A program made the position numbers and the translations under genes. The notes below the pieces were generated by a model. The model ran no database searches and was not told where the DNA came from. It worked only from the letters and a program-made list of their open reading frames with translations. DNA of 41,856 bases. Origin: Eggerthellaceae bacterium UBA5906. Lineage in GTDB: Bacteria > Actinomycetota > Coriobacteriia > Coriobacteriales > Eggerthellaceae. The stretch is taken from positions 1-41,856 of the forward strand of contig DJEE01000042.1 in assembly GCA_002431805.1 (NCBI GenBank). Direction: 5' to 3'. Positions within the stretch are counted from its first letter, which is position 1, and the number at the start of each line of letters is the position of its first letter. Below, one piece after another: positions 24,087-32,523 of the stretch.

Positions 24087-26582
24087 TTACGCGCGCACCT
24101 CAGCACCCGTAGCGGCGCACACCTTCTTCACCAGCTTCGCGTGAGCCTTGTCCACCTCTTCGCTAGTAAGCGTACGGTCGGCCGCGCGATACGTCAGCGC
24201 GTAAGCCATGGATTTCTTGCCTGCGCCGATGCGCTTTTCGTCACGATACACGTCGAACAGGCGCACATCGGACAGCAGCTTGCCGCCAGCGGAAGTCATG
24301 CATTGTTCCAAACGTTCATGCGTAACGCCCTCGTCAACCACAAACGCCTGGTCGATAGACACCGCAGGGAACGTGGGCACGTCAACGTAGTCGCGAGCGG
24401 GGCGTGCAGCCTTTGCCAGGGCGTCAACATCAAGCTCGAACGCAACAACCGGAGCCTGGGCATCGTAAGCCGCGCAGGCCAGCGGATGCAGCTCGCCAAC
24501 CCAACCAAGCACCGTGCCACCCGAAAGCACCTGAGCAGCGCGACCCGGCTGCAAGTGCGGGGCCTCATTGGCGTCAAGCGCCTTGTAGCGCACCTTCGGA
24601 ATGGCCAGCTCGCGCATCAGGTTCTCCACCGCGCCCTTGCCATCGAAGAAATCAAACGCCGCCGGCTGCTGGTTCCAAGCAGCGTCACCGAACGCACCAG
24701 CCATAACGCCAGCAAGTTTACGACGTTCCTTAGGCTGCTTTTTGCCTTCGTGTGCGTAAAACACCATGCCCTGCTCGTACAGCTGGATATTCTTCACGCC
24801 GCGCGCCTGGTTGTGCGCAACCGAACGCAGAAGGCCGGGAATGATGCTTTGACGCATAACCGATTGGTCGGAGTTCATGGGATTGATCAGCTCAACCGGG
24901 TCGCCCAGGCCATCTTTAGGCATGCGCAAACGATCAAGCTCGGTAGGCTCAGCAAACGAGTACGTCATGGTTTCGTTCAGGCCCGATGCCGTCATAGTGC
25001 GGTTGATGGTTGCCAGCACGTGCTCCATGTGCGAACGCACGCCAAAGCGACCGCGGCCGCCCGGCAGCGTTTCGGGGATAAGGTCCATGCCGTACAGGCG
25101 CAGCACCTCTTCGTACAGGTCGATCTCGCGCGGCAGGTCGGGGCGATACGTGGGCGATACCACGTCAAGCACGTCGGAGTTGTCCGTATCGGAAACCGTG
25201 CAACCCAAACGCTGCAGGATTTCAACGATGAAGTCGCGCGGAATCTGCGCGCCCATCATGCCGCAGAAACGGGGGATGCGGAACTGCAAGTGCGCCGCCT
25301 CGGACTTCAACGGCCACTGGTCGATGATGCCCTGGTCGTTGGCCGTAGCGCAGCTGACGGCACCACCGGAAACCTCGGCAATAAGGGCAGCAGCAGCAGC
25401 AGAGCGAATGTCGATGTCGTGATCGTCTACGCCGCGCTCGTAGCGCATGGAGCTTTCGCTGATAAGGCCCAGGTTGCGGCTGGTGCGACTGGTGCGCCCC
25501 GCCTCAAACGTTGCCGCCTCCAGCAAAATGTCAACCGTCTCATCGGTAACCTCGGTGTCAAGGCCGCCCATAACGCCAGCCAAGGCAACCGCACCACGTT
25601 CGGGCGTGGAAATAACGGTCATGTCGCTGGTGAGCGTGCGCTCCTCACCGTCAAGCGTGGTAAGCGGCTCGCCGTCTTCGGCAGCACGCACCACAATATG
25701 AGCTTTGCCCTGGGCATTTTTCAACTTGTCAAGGTCAAACGCATGCAGCGGCTGGCCGAACAGGAACAGGATGTAGTTCGTAACGTCCACGATGTTGTTG
25801 ATGGAACGCTGGCCGATAGCGGACAGGCGCTCGACCATCCAATCGGGGCTTGGGCCCACCTTGCAACCGCGAATAACGCGCGCCGTGTAACGCGGGCAGC
25901 GCACAGCGTCGTCGATGGTGATTTCCACCTCGTTGTCGATGGGCGTGGAAGCTGCATCAAGCTGCAGCTTTGCGGCCATTTCCGGAAGCGGGTTGTTCCA
26001 GTCGCGACGATACATAGCGCCCACTTCGCGCGCCAGGCCCGCAATGGAAAGGCTGTCGGGGCGGTTCGGCGTGATTTCCAGGTCAAGCACAGTGTCAAGC
26101 AGACCCTCATATTCGGCGAACGGAACGCCAACGGGGGCATCCTCGGGCAGAATCATGATGCCGCTGTGGTCAGAGCCAAAGCCCAGCTCACGGGCAGAGC
26201 AGTTCATGCCGCAGCTCACAACGCCACGCAGCTTCGACTTCTTGATTTTCACGCCACCGGGCAGCTCGGCACCCACCATGGCGGTAACAATGTGGTCGCC
26301 TTCGTTGAAGTTTTGCGCACCGCACACAATTTGCAGCGGCTCGGGCTTGCCGTCTTTGCCCAGGTTTTGCTCCCCCACGTCAACCGAGCACACCCACATG
26401 TGGTCGGAATCGGGATGATGCTCTTTTTTCAGCACCTTTGCAGTTACCACATGGTCGAACGTGTCGCCAAGCGTCTCCACGCCCTCCACGCCCGTGCCGG
26501 TAAGGTCAAGCTTGTCGCAGAACGCCTTGATGTCCGTAGGGACCTCAACGTACTCGTTCAGCCATTTCAGCGATACTTTCAT
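24087..26582 (-). CDS. pheT: Phenylalanyl-tRNA synthetase beta subunit
   Basis: 831-aa beta chain of the alpha2-beta2 synthetase. Domains in order: N-terminal EMAP-like tRNA-binding fold (about 40-150), B3/B4 editing domain that hydrolyses mischarged Tyr-tRNA (about 210-390), B5 (about 410-480), a catalytic-like core without activity, and the C-terminal FDX-ACB anticodon-binding domain (last about 95 residues). Starts MKVSLKWLNEYV as usual; the ribosome site AGAGAA is modest. It follows pheS by 183 nt, an unusually long gap for these subunits, filled by a structured 100-bp element. An 886-codon open frame on the other strand is a shadow of this gene. Confidence 0.98.
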   Translation of the reverse strand: MKVSLKWLNEYVEVPTDIKAFCDKLDLTGTGVEGVETLGDTFDHVVTAKVLKKEHHPDSDHMWVCSVDVGEQNLGKDGKPEPLQIVCGAQNFNEGDHIVTAMVGAELPGGVKIKKSKLRGVVSCGMNCSARELGFGSDHSGIMILPEDAPVGVPFAEYEGLLDTVLDLEITPNRPDSLSIAGLAREVGAMYRRDWNNPLPEMAAKLQLDAASTPIDNEVEITIDDAVRCPRYTARVIRGCKVGPSPDWMVERLSAIGQRSINNIVDVTNYILFLFGQPLHAFDLDKLKNAQGKAHIVVRAAEDGEPLTTLDGEERTLTSDMTVISTPERGAVALAGVMGGLDTEVTDETVDILLEAATFEAGRTSRTSRNLGLISESSMRYERGVDDHDIDIRSAAAAALIAEVSGGAVSCATANDQGIIDQWPLKSEAAHLQFRIPRFCGMMGAQIPRDFIVEILQRLGCTVSDTDNSDVLDVVSPTYRPDLPREIDLYEEVLRLYGMDLIPETLPGGRGRFGVRSHMEHVLATINRTMTASGLNETMTYSFAEPTELDRLRMPKDGLGDPVELINPMNSDQSVMRQSIIPGLLRSVAHNQARGVKNIQLYEQGMVFYAHEGKKQPKERRKLAGVMAGAFGDAAWNQQPAAFDFFDGKGAVENLMRELAIPKVRYKALDANEAPHLQPGRAAQVLSGGTVLGWVGELHPLACAAYDAQAPVVAFELDVDALAKAARPARDYVDVPTFPAVSIDQAFVVDEGVTHERLEQCMTSAGGKLLSDVRLFDVYRDEKRIGAGKKSMAYALTYRAADRTLTSEEVDKAHAKLVKKVCAATGAEVRA

Positions 26583-26626
26583 GACATTCTCTTTCTTAAA
26601 ACCCGCAGGTCAGTAAAAGTCAGTGA

Positions 26627-26726
26627 GGGCGGCTGTGGTGCGCCGAATTCGCTTGAAGCAAGCGGGCATTGGCCTTTCGGCCATGTCCGAGCAGCTGAAT
26701 GCGAAGGCGGCGTGCCACAGCCGGCC
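26627..26726. repeat. 100-bp imperfect palindromic element between pheS and pheT
   Basis: The 26-nt ends (26627-26652 and 26701-26726) are inverted repeats with 21 of 26 positions matching. Inside lie two further hairpins: CGCTTG-AAG-CAAGCG at 26650-26664 and a GGCC/GGCC stem with a TTTC loop at 26671-26682. The layout is cruciform-like, resembling a small non-coding mobile element or a structured mRNA spacer. No T-run follows on the minus strand, so pheT transcription need not stop here. Confidence 0.6.
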
Positions 26727-26765
26727 GCAACGTCAAGTAGTCCGACTGCCGTTAGGCAGGCGGAA

Positions 26766-27848
26766 CTAAAATTGACGCAAGAAGCGCATGTCGCCCTCTA
26801 GGAGCATGCGCAGGTCGGGGACGTTGTACTTCAAGCATGCAACACGCTCAACACCAACGCCGAACGCAAAGCCGGAGTACTCCTCGGGGTCAACGCCCGA
26901 CATGCTGAGCACGTTCGGGTCCACCATGCCGCAACCCAAAATTTCCAGCCAGCCCGTGCCCTTGCACATGCGGCAACGCTCGCCGTCGTGCGTGTGGCCT
27001 GTGCCGCCGCACACGCCGCAGGAGACGTCAGCCTCGGCAGACGGCTCGGTAAACGGGAAGTAATGGGCGCGGAAGCGCGTTTTGCGGTCGGGCCCGAACA
27101 TTTGCTTGCAGAAGTAATCAAGCGTGCCCTTCAGGTCGCCAAACGTGATGCCCTTGTCTACAACCAGGCCCTCCACCTGCGTAAACTGCGGCAGATGGCT
27201 GGGGTCGGCAACGTCGCGACGATATACCTTGCCCGGCGCGATGATATAGATGGGCGGCTTTTGCTGCTCCATAACGTGCACCTGCACGCCAGAGGTTTGG
27301 GTGCGCAGCAGCACCTTAGACTCGCCGCGCACCGCGCTTGCCTCGCCAGAACGGTCGACCACGTAGAACGTGTCCTGCATGCTGCGGCTAGGATGGTCGG
27401 CCGGAGCGTTCAGCGCCTCGAAGTTGTAGTAGTCGGTTTCAACCTCAGGACCTTGCGCCACGGTATAACCCAGGCCTAAGAAAATCTCGGAGATTTCATC
27501 GGTGATGCGATTGATAAGGTGGCGCGTGCCAACCTGCTGGCTGCGGCCCGGCAGCGTTACGTCAACGGCGGCAGCGTCGATTGCCGCCTCGAGTTCCTTT
27601 GCCGCCAGCGCACGTTTGCGCTCTTCAAGCGCCGATTCCACCACGCCGCGCACCTCGTTCACCGTTTTGCCAACGGTGGCGCGCTCCTCTTTTGCCACCT
27701 GGCCCATGCTGCGCAGGTAGCCCGTAAGCGTGCCTGCTTTGCCCAGCACGGCTACGCGCACCTCATCAAGCGCGGAAGTGTCCGCCGCCTGCTCGATGGC
27801 AGCTAGCGTGCGCGTGCGCAACGCCGCAAGTTCGTCCACGATTGCCAT
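26766..27848 (-). CDS. pheS: Phenylalanyl-tRNA synthetase alpha subunit
   Basis: Catalytic alpha chain that activates Phe and charges tRNA-Phe; class II fold. 360 aa: an N-terminal coiled coil (about 1-85) that contacts tRNA, motif 2 region (FRAHYFPFTEPSAEADVSC) and motif 3 (GFAFGVGVERVACL) near the C-terminus. A CGVCGGTGHTHDGERCRMC stretch at about residues 278-296 has four Cys (CxxC pairs) resembling a zinc-ribbon insertion; many PheS have only a partial version. ATG 27848 follows AGGGA by about 9 nt. Expression is controlled by the T-box leader upstream. Confidence 0.97.
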   Translation of the reverse strand: MAIVDELAALRTRTLAAIEQAADTSALDEVRVAVLGKAGTLTGYLRSMGQVAKEERATVGKTVNEVRGVVESALEERKRALAAKELEAAIDAAAVDVTLPGRSQQVGTRHLINRITDEISEIFLGLGYTVAQGPEVETDYYNFEALNAPADHPSRSMQDTFYVVDRSGEASAVRGESKVLLRTQTSGVQVHVMEQQKPPIYIIAPGKVYRRDVADPSHLPQFTQVEGLVVDKGITFGDLKGTLDYFCKQMFGPDRKTRFRAHYFPFTEPSAEADVSCGVCGGTGHTHDGERCRMCKGTGWLEILGCGMVDPNVLSMSGVDPEEYSGFAFGVGVERVACLKYNVPDLRMLLEGDMRFLRQF

Positions 27849-27892
27849 GTGTCCGATCCCTTTCTGTCCCTATGCCCGCTGTTCGCGGCCCA

Positions 27893-28190
27893 ATAAAAAA
27901 GAGCCCTCTTCGCCTTTGGCCTGGAAAACCCAGCCCAAGGACGAGAGAAGGCTCTCGCGGTACCACCTTGGTTGGCGGCGACGCCGAAACGCTGCACACC
28001 CACTTCATTTGCTTGATAACGGAAGCACCCGTCATGGCCTACTGCAACGTCCGCGCGCTATGCGCCCCGCATTCAGCCACAATGCTCAGAAGGGAATCAG
28101 CCCGCTTGCCGCCCGGGTTCTTTCAGCCGATGAAACCCGTCTCTGGTGACTGCAAGTACGCGTGCTGCTGTCTTCGTCTTCGCATGTGCT
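27893..28190 (-). ncRNA. T-box riboswitch controlling pheST
   Basis: On the minus strand the leader has the conserved T-box AAGGTGGTACCGCG (at about 27957-27970), followed by an intrinsic terminator: arms near 27947-27956 and 27901-27910 (10 bp with one wobble), an inner stem, then TTTTTT (27896-27901). Uncharged tRNA-Phe would pair its acceptor end with the TGGT of the T-box and favour antitermination. Upstream, a Stem I-like region contains a GCTGAAAGAACCC apical-type segment and a GATTCCCTTCTGAGC loop region that holds UUC, the Phe codon, as a likely specifier. Exact 5' end and specifier pairing are inferred. Confidence 0.92.
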
Positions 28191-28195
28191 CATGA

Positions 28196-28201
28196 AGTAT
28201 A
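28196..28201 (-). promoter_or_regulatory. -10 element of pheST leader
   Basis: TATACT on the minus strand would start transcription near 28189, just in front of Stem I of the T-box. No strong -35 is seen at 17-18 bp. Confidence 0.45.
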
Positions 28202-28334
28202 CCGCAACAAACGATGCAGCGGGAACAACTTCACAGCCCGCGCACGCCCGCACTGCACCCCGCAAGCGCACAGTGCGCCTAAAACATGCACCTCAATCAA
28301 TCTGCTTCCCACATGTTAATTATTTTCGATTTAG

Positions 28335-28356
28335 ATTATTTCTATCTTGAAATAAT
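28335..28356. promoter_or_regulatory. AT-rich palindrome upstream of the ABC importer
   Basis: ATTATTTC and GAAATAAT (8-bp arms, 6-nt spacer) form a perfect 22-bp inverted repeat in a conspicuously AT-rich island about 65 bp before the permease start. Size and position suit a Fur- or DtxR-type metalloregulator box or a related operator, though it matches neither consensus closely. A TATAC sequence (28367) downstream may be part of the promoter. Confidence 0.5.
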
Positions 28357-28420
28357 AATCCATAGTTATACACTTCCGTATTCGTTCAGGCTTTTCCGAC
28401 GAATCGAGGTGCCACGAGCA

Positions 28421-29572
28421 ATGCCGCACGCAAACGAGGGCTCGTTCGAGATTGCATGCCCGTCAATTTCGAACGAGCCCTCAGATCCCCATTTAAACGA
28501 CGAGCAAAGCGCCGAAGGCATCGCCCGCACAAGCGGCATCGCGTCGTACGTTGCGCGAAGAAAGCGCACCGTTTTCCTTGCCGCATCATGTTGCCTGGTT
28601 TTGATTGCCCTGTTCATCGTGGCACTTGGCGCTGGCAGAGCCGGCGTTGCGCCGTCGGACGTGGTAGACATTCTTGCAAGCAAGCTTTTCGGCGTTGGCG
28701 GCAACTTCTCTGATATGGCTGCGAATATTGCGATGAACGTGCGTTTGCCGCGCGTGACCGCCGCGTTGCTTATTGGCGCAGCGCTTGCCATTTCAGGTGC
28801 CAGTTATCAGGGCTTGTTCAAAAACCCTATGGTATCCCCCGACATTTTGGGCGCATCGGCCGGCGCGTCGTTCGGCGCTGCGCTTGCGCTATTGTGGAAC
28901 TTCGACAGCCGCGCTGTCCAAATCATGGCGTTCGCCATGGGCTTTATTGCCGTTGCCATCACGTATTTCAGCGCCCGCAGCATCGGGCGCGGCGGTAACC
29001 AAATTTTGCTGCTTGTGCTGTGCGGCCTTATCGTAGGCACGCTGTTCCAGGCGTTCGTTTCCGCCATCAAGTACACTGCAGACCCCGATTCGAAGCTGCC
29101 GGAAATCACGTATTGGCTGATGGGGAGCATTGCGAAAATCACCTGGGACGACCTGAAGCTGTTCTTGGCGCCGTTTTTAATTGGGTGCATACCGCTGCTG
29201 GCGTTGCGCTGGCGCTTAAACGCGCTGTCGTTTGGAGACGAAGAGGCTGAGGCCATGGGCGTGAACACCACGCTTTTGCGCGGCGTGTGCATTGTATGCT
29301 CCACGCTTTTGACCTCGGCCGTTGTTGCTGTAGCGGGCGTTGTGGGATGGGTGGGCCTTATCATCCCGCACCTGGTGCGTTTCATATTTGGCCCCGACAA
29401 TCGCATTGTGCTGCCGCTTTCGCTTGTTTTAGGTGGCGCGTTCATGATTCTGGTGGACACGGCGTGCCGCACGTTTATGGCCTCCGAGATTCCGCTGGGC
29501 ATTTTGACGTCCATCATCGGTGCGCCGTTCTTCTTCGCCATTTTGCTGAAAACGCGCAAGGAGGTGCACTAG
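28421..29572 (+). CDS. FecCD-family ABC transporter permease
   Basis: 383-aa inner-membrane permease of the BtuC/FecCD family, importing iron-siderophore, haem or cobalamin-like complexes. About 10 hydrophobic segments start near residue 52 (TVFLAASCCLVLIALFIVALG); family motifs include RLPRVTAALLIGAALAISGASYQGLFKNP, GxxAGASFG and GWVGLIIPHLVRFIFGPDN (cytoplasmic coupling helix). The N-terminus is about 45 residues longer than usual and polar. ATG 28421 (GAGGTG about 10 nt upstream) is the only reasonable in-frame start; the first codons are spanned by a strong hairpin. The stop TAG abuts the ATPase ATG. The substrate cannot be told from the sequence. Confidence 0.92.
   Translation: MPHANEGSFEIACPSISNEPSDPHLNDEQSAEGIARTSGIASYVARRKRTVFLAASCCLVLIALFIVALGAGRAGVAPSDVVDILASKLFGVGGNFSDMAANIAMNVRLPRVTAALLIGAALAISGASYQGLFKNPMVSPDILGASAGASFGAALALLWNFDSRAVQIMAFAMGFIAVAITYFSARSIGRGGNQILLLVLCGLIVGTLFQAFVSAIKYTADPDSKLPEITYWLMGSIAKITWDDLKLFLAPFLIGCIPLLALRWRLNALSFGDEEAEAMGVNTTLLRGVCIVCSTLLTSAVVAVAGVVGWVGLIIPHLVRFIFGPDNRIVLPLSLVLGGAFMILVDTACRTFMASEIPLGILTSIIGAPFFFAILLKTRKEVH
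28436..28482. repeat. 19-bp stem palindrome inside the start of the permease gene
   Basis: Arms 28436-28454 and 28464-28482 are inverted repeats with 18 of 19 matches, the exception a G-U pair, around a 9-nt loop. It covers permease codons 6-21 if translation starts at 28421. It may act as a translation or transcription control hairpin or be an in-frame palindromic insertion. Confidence 0.6.
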
Positions 29573-30430
29573 ATGGAACACCCGCATGCACGCGAAAACG
29601 CGCAGGCAAGCACACCTGTTGGCTGCACCTGTACGCCCGGCGAGCACCACACCCTGAAAGCCGTGGACTTGACCTGCGGCTATCGCAACAAAGCCGTGCT
29701 TGAGCACGTATCGCTTTCAGTGGAAAGCGGACGCGTTACCTGCCTTTTAGGGCCAAATGGCGTAGGCAAAACAACCTTGTTCAAAACGTTGCTGGGTTTT
29801 CTGCCGCCTATTGCGGGCCGCATCGAAGTTGACGGGCAGGATCGCACCACGTATTCCCGCAAGCAGTTTGCGCGCAAGGTTTCCTACGTGCCGCAAACGC
29901 ACGAGCCACCGTTTTCCTATCCGGTGCTTGACATGGTGCTTACCGGCTGCGTTTCGCGCTTAGGGCCGCTTGAGTCGCCCCGACGCGAAGATTTCGAACG
30001 CGCCGCGCAAGTGCTGCGCGAGCTGGGGATCGAGCATTTAGCAAACCGTTCCTACACCGAGATTTCCGGCGGCGAGCAGCAAATGGCTCTGATTGCCCGC
30101 GCGCTCATGCAAAACGCCCGCATCCTTATGATGGACGAGCCCACTGCCGCCCTTGACTTTGGCAACCAAGTTGCGGTGCTGCAGTGCATCAAAGGCATGG
30201 CCGGGCGCGGACACGGCGTCATCATGACGTCGCACAACCCCGACCACGCGTTTTTGTGCTGCTCAGACGCCATTTTGATAACCCGCGACGGGCAAGTGAT
30301 ATCGGGAACCGTTGACGATGTGGTAACCGAAGAGAACCTTAAACGCGCCTATGGGATTGACGTGCGCATAACCACTGCTCCGGGAACCGACGGACACCCC
30401 GTGAAAACGTGCGTGCCCACACTCACCTAA
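29573..30430 (+). CDS. ABC transporter ATP-binding protein, FecE/BtuD type
   Basis: 285-aa cytoplasmic ATPase powering the importer. Walker A GPNGVGKTT at 60-68, Q-loop in SYVPQTHE near 105-111, signature SGGEQ at 165-169, Walker B ILMMDEP at 184-190 and the switch His in TSHNPDH. A polar N-terminal extension of about 28 residues includes a CTC pair. ATG immediately follows the permease stop and uses the AAGGAGG ribosome site located in the permease gene, so the two proteins are coupled. Confidence 0.94.
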   Translation: MEHPHARENAQASTPVGCTCTPGEHHTLKAVDLTCGYRNKAVLEHVSLSVESGRVTCLLGPNGVGKTTLFKTLLGFLPPIAGRIEVDGQDRTTYSRKQFARKVSYVPQTHEPPFSYPVLDMVLTGCVSRLGPLESPRREDFERAAQVLRELGIEHLANRSYTEISGGEQQMALIARALMQNARILMMDEPTAALDFGNQVAVLQCIKGMAGRGHGVIMTSHNPDHAFLCCSDAILITRDGQVISGTVDDVVTEENLKRAYGIDVRITTAPGTDGHPVKTCVPTLT

Positions 30431-30546
30431 GCCCCACCCGCGCATATCCGACATACCGCGGGAATGCATCGCCCAATTTCAGCATCACCCGTACCAACGG
30501 TGTGCATATACAGCAACATCTAAAGAAGGGAAGAAAGCAGGAAAAC

Positions 30547-31674
30547 ATGACCAATTCGTACCAGGAAAACGCAGTACGCGCTCTTTCGCGCAGGAACTTC
30601 CTCAAGTTGATGGGCCTTGCGGGTGCCACCGTTGCCATGGGCGGCACTTTTGCAGGCTGCGGCTCTAGCAGCAACTCATCAAGCGCCGATGGCGCGTCCG
30701 GCGAAACGAAGGCAGAAGAGCCGAAAACGCAAACCGTCACCGATATGGCGGGCAACCAGGTTGAAGTGCCCACGAACCTTACGAAATACGCTGATGGTTG
30801 GTATGCGCACAATGAGATTACCATCATGCTGACCGGTGCCGAAGGCCTGGTTGCAACGCACTGCGCACAGAAAGATTACCAGTGGATGTATAAGGTTTGC
30901 CCGAGCATGAGCAAAGCCACTGCAACGTTTGGCAAAGACTTCAATTTCGAGGACTTGGCCGCGCTTGAGCCGCAGGTTATTTTCGACTCCACCGACGATT
31001 TGCACGACAAGGCCGCCGAGGTTGGCATTCCACTGGTGAACTGCATGTTCAAGACGTTCGACGAGATGAAGAAGTCCATTGAGCTGACGGCGCAGGTATT
31101 CGGCGGGGATGCACCCAGCATTGCCAAGAAGTACAACGCTGAACTTGATCAGGTGCTTTCCGACGCCAAGGCAAAAACCGATAAGCTGTCCGATTCCGAA
31201 CGCGTGAGCGTTATGCACGGCAACAGCGTATACACGCTTACTATCGACGGCACCGACACCATCATCGATGACTGGATTAAGGCCGCCGGCGGCAAAAACG
31301 CCGTGACCGAATCCACCAAGGGCAACGCGTCGGCCAAGTTCACCATGGAGCAGGTTGTTGCCTGGAACCCCGACGTCATCATCACCGGCAAGGCCGACGA
31401 GGTTGACCAGATTCTGAACGACCCGAACTGGGCCTCCATTTCCGCTGTGAAAAACAAGCAGGTGTACGTCAACCCCAAGGGCGTGTTCGGCTGGGACCGC
31501 TACGGTGTTGAAGAGCTGCTGCAAATTCAATGGGCCTGTGCAACGCTGCACCCCGAGCTGTTCACCAACCTAGACATCAACGGAAAGGTGAAGGACTTCT
31601 ATAAGACCTACCTGAACTACGAGTTGACCGACAGCGACGTTGAGCTGATCTTGGCCGCAAAGAACCCGGCGTAA
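30547..31674 (+). CDS. Tat-exported substrate-binding lipoprotein of ABC importer
   Basis: 375-aa periplasmic-binding-protein family (PF01497-like, iron complex/cobalamin class). The N-terminus has a twin-arginine motif SRRNFLK (Arg15-Arg16), a hydrophobic stretch and lipobox FAGC with Cys38 as the lipid anchor, followed by a Ser-rich linker. The two-lobe domain shows AALEPQVIF, TDLHDK-type and FGWDRYGVEELLQIQWACATLHPELF segments typical of the family. ATG 30547 has AGGA and GAAGGGAAG upstream. It lies 116 nt after the ATPase, with no terminator seen, so it likely belongs to the same operon. Tat export suggests folding, possibly with a cofactor, before secretion. Confidence 0.92.
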   Translation: MTNSYQENAVRALSRRNFLKLMGLAGATVAMGGTFAGCGSSSNSSSADGASGETKAEEPKTQTVTDMAGNQVEVPTNLTKYADGWYAHNEITIMLTGAEGLVATHCAQKDYQWMYKVCPSMSKATATFGKDFNFEDLAALEPQVIFDSTDDLHDKAAEVGIPLVNCMFKTFDEMKKSIELTAQVFGGDAPSIAKKYNAELDQVLSDAKAKTDKLSDSERVSVMHGNSVYTLTIDGTDTIIDDWIKAAGGKNAVTESTKGNASAKFTMEQVVAWNPDVIITGKADEVDQILNDPNWASISAVKNKQVYVNPKGVFGWDRYGVEELLQIQWACATLHPELFTNLDINGKVKDFYKTYLNYELTDSDVELILAAKNPA

Positions 31675-31728
31675 ACCCGCGTTGAACTTGGCCACACGAA
31701 ACCAGGCCATCATATATCCGTAGTACCA

Positions 31729-31763
31729 TAGGGCTCCTAATCTATTTGCGATAAGGGGCCCTA
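31729..31763 (+). promoter_or_regulatory. Inverted repeat covering the GNAT ribosome site
   Basis: Arms 31729-31738 and 31754-31763 pair at 9 of 10 positions around a 15-nt loop. The downstream arm includes the AAGGGG ribosome site of the acetyltransferase gene, so folding could hide it. No T-run follows, so a terminator for the binding-protein gene is less likely. Confidence 0.45.
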
Positions 31764-31765
31764 GC

Positions 31766-32368
31766 ATGAGCACGCCAACCATCCGCCTTGCCACCAGCGC
31801 CGATTCCGACGCCATTCTTGCCATTTATGCGCCGTATATCCAAACGCCCATCACGTTTGAAGAGGAGGTGCCCACACACGCGGCGTTCCAAGAGCGCACG
31901 AACGGCATTTTGGCTTCGCACCCCTATTTAGTTGCCGAGCAAGATGGCCATGTTATCGGTTACGCATACGCACACGAGCTGCGCGAGCGCATTGCATACC
32001 AGTGGAACGCCGAACTTTCGGTATACCTAGCACCCGCCGCGCAGGGCCACGGGCTGGGAAGCGCGCTGTATCAGGCGCTTATCAACCTGTGCGCCGCCCA
32101 GGGCATCAAAGCGGTATACGGCATTGTGACCAGCCCAAACACACCCAGCGAGCACCTGCATCGCGCATTTGGCTTTGAGGTAATGGGGCTGCAGCGCCGT
32201 GCGGGCTTCACGTGCGGAGCGTGGCATGATGTTACCTGGTACGTGAAGTACCTTACCGATACGTTCGAGGAAAACCCCGCCGCCCCTATTGCCTTCCCTG
32301 CGCTTTGCGTGCAACGCGAAAACGACGTGCGGCGCGTTCTGGCCGAAGCGAACGAACGCGTTCGGTAG
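31766..32368 (+). CDS. GNAT acetyltransferase, Pat/MnaT-like
   Basis: 200-aa acetyl-CoA-dependent N-acetyltransferase. The N-terminus IRLATSADSDAILAIYAPYI and TPITFEEEVP resemble phosphinothricin/methionine-sulfone acetyltransferases (Pat, YncA/MnaT); the acetyl-CoA loop is AAQGHGLGSALYQALI (motif A), then VTSPNTPSEHLHRAFGFEVMG (motif B). A 35-residue tail beyond the usual fold ends RRVLAEANERVR. Likely substrate is a small amine or amino-acid analogue; not defined. ATG 31766 follows AAGGGG by about 8 nt. Confidence 0.88.
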   Translation: MSTPTIRLATSADSDAILAIYAPYIQTPITFEEEVPTHAAFQERTNGILASHPYLVAEQDGHVIGYAYAHELRERIAYQWNAELSVYLAPAAQGHGLGSALYQALINLCAAQGIKAVYGIVTSPNTPSEHLHRAFGFEVMGLQRRAGFTCGAWHDVTWYVKYLTDTFEENPAAPIAFPALCVQRENDVRRVLAEANERVR

Positions 32369-32446
32369 TTCCGCGAAAGACAGGCAACCGTTAGGTAACG
32401 GGCACGCATTTGCACAAGCGCGAGCTCAGGCAAGCAATACAGTAGT

Positions 32447-32499
32447 CATTGCGCCTCGCAGGGCCTCAAACTCACCCTGCGAGGCGCAATGCAATTCTT
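32447..32499 (+). terminator. Terminator-like hairpin after GNAT gene
   Basis: A perfect 17-bp stem (32447-32463 with 32475-32491) and 11-nt loop is followed by CAATTCTTT on the plus strand. The T-run is weak, but the stem is very strong and lies between two plus-strand genes, 79 nt after the GNAT stop. Confidence 0.6.
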
Positions 32500-32523
32500 T
32501 CCCAGCAAGAAGCGAAGGCACTT

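Noticed and set aside
24141..26801. 886-codon open frame on the plus strand
   Set aside because: It is antisense to pheT over nearly its whole length, its protein resembles no family, and long antisense frames are expected opposite GC-rich coding sequence.
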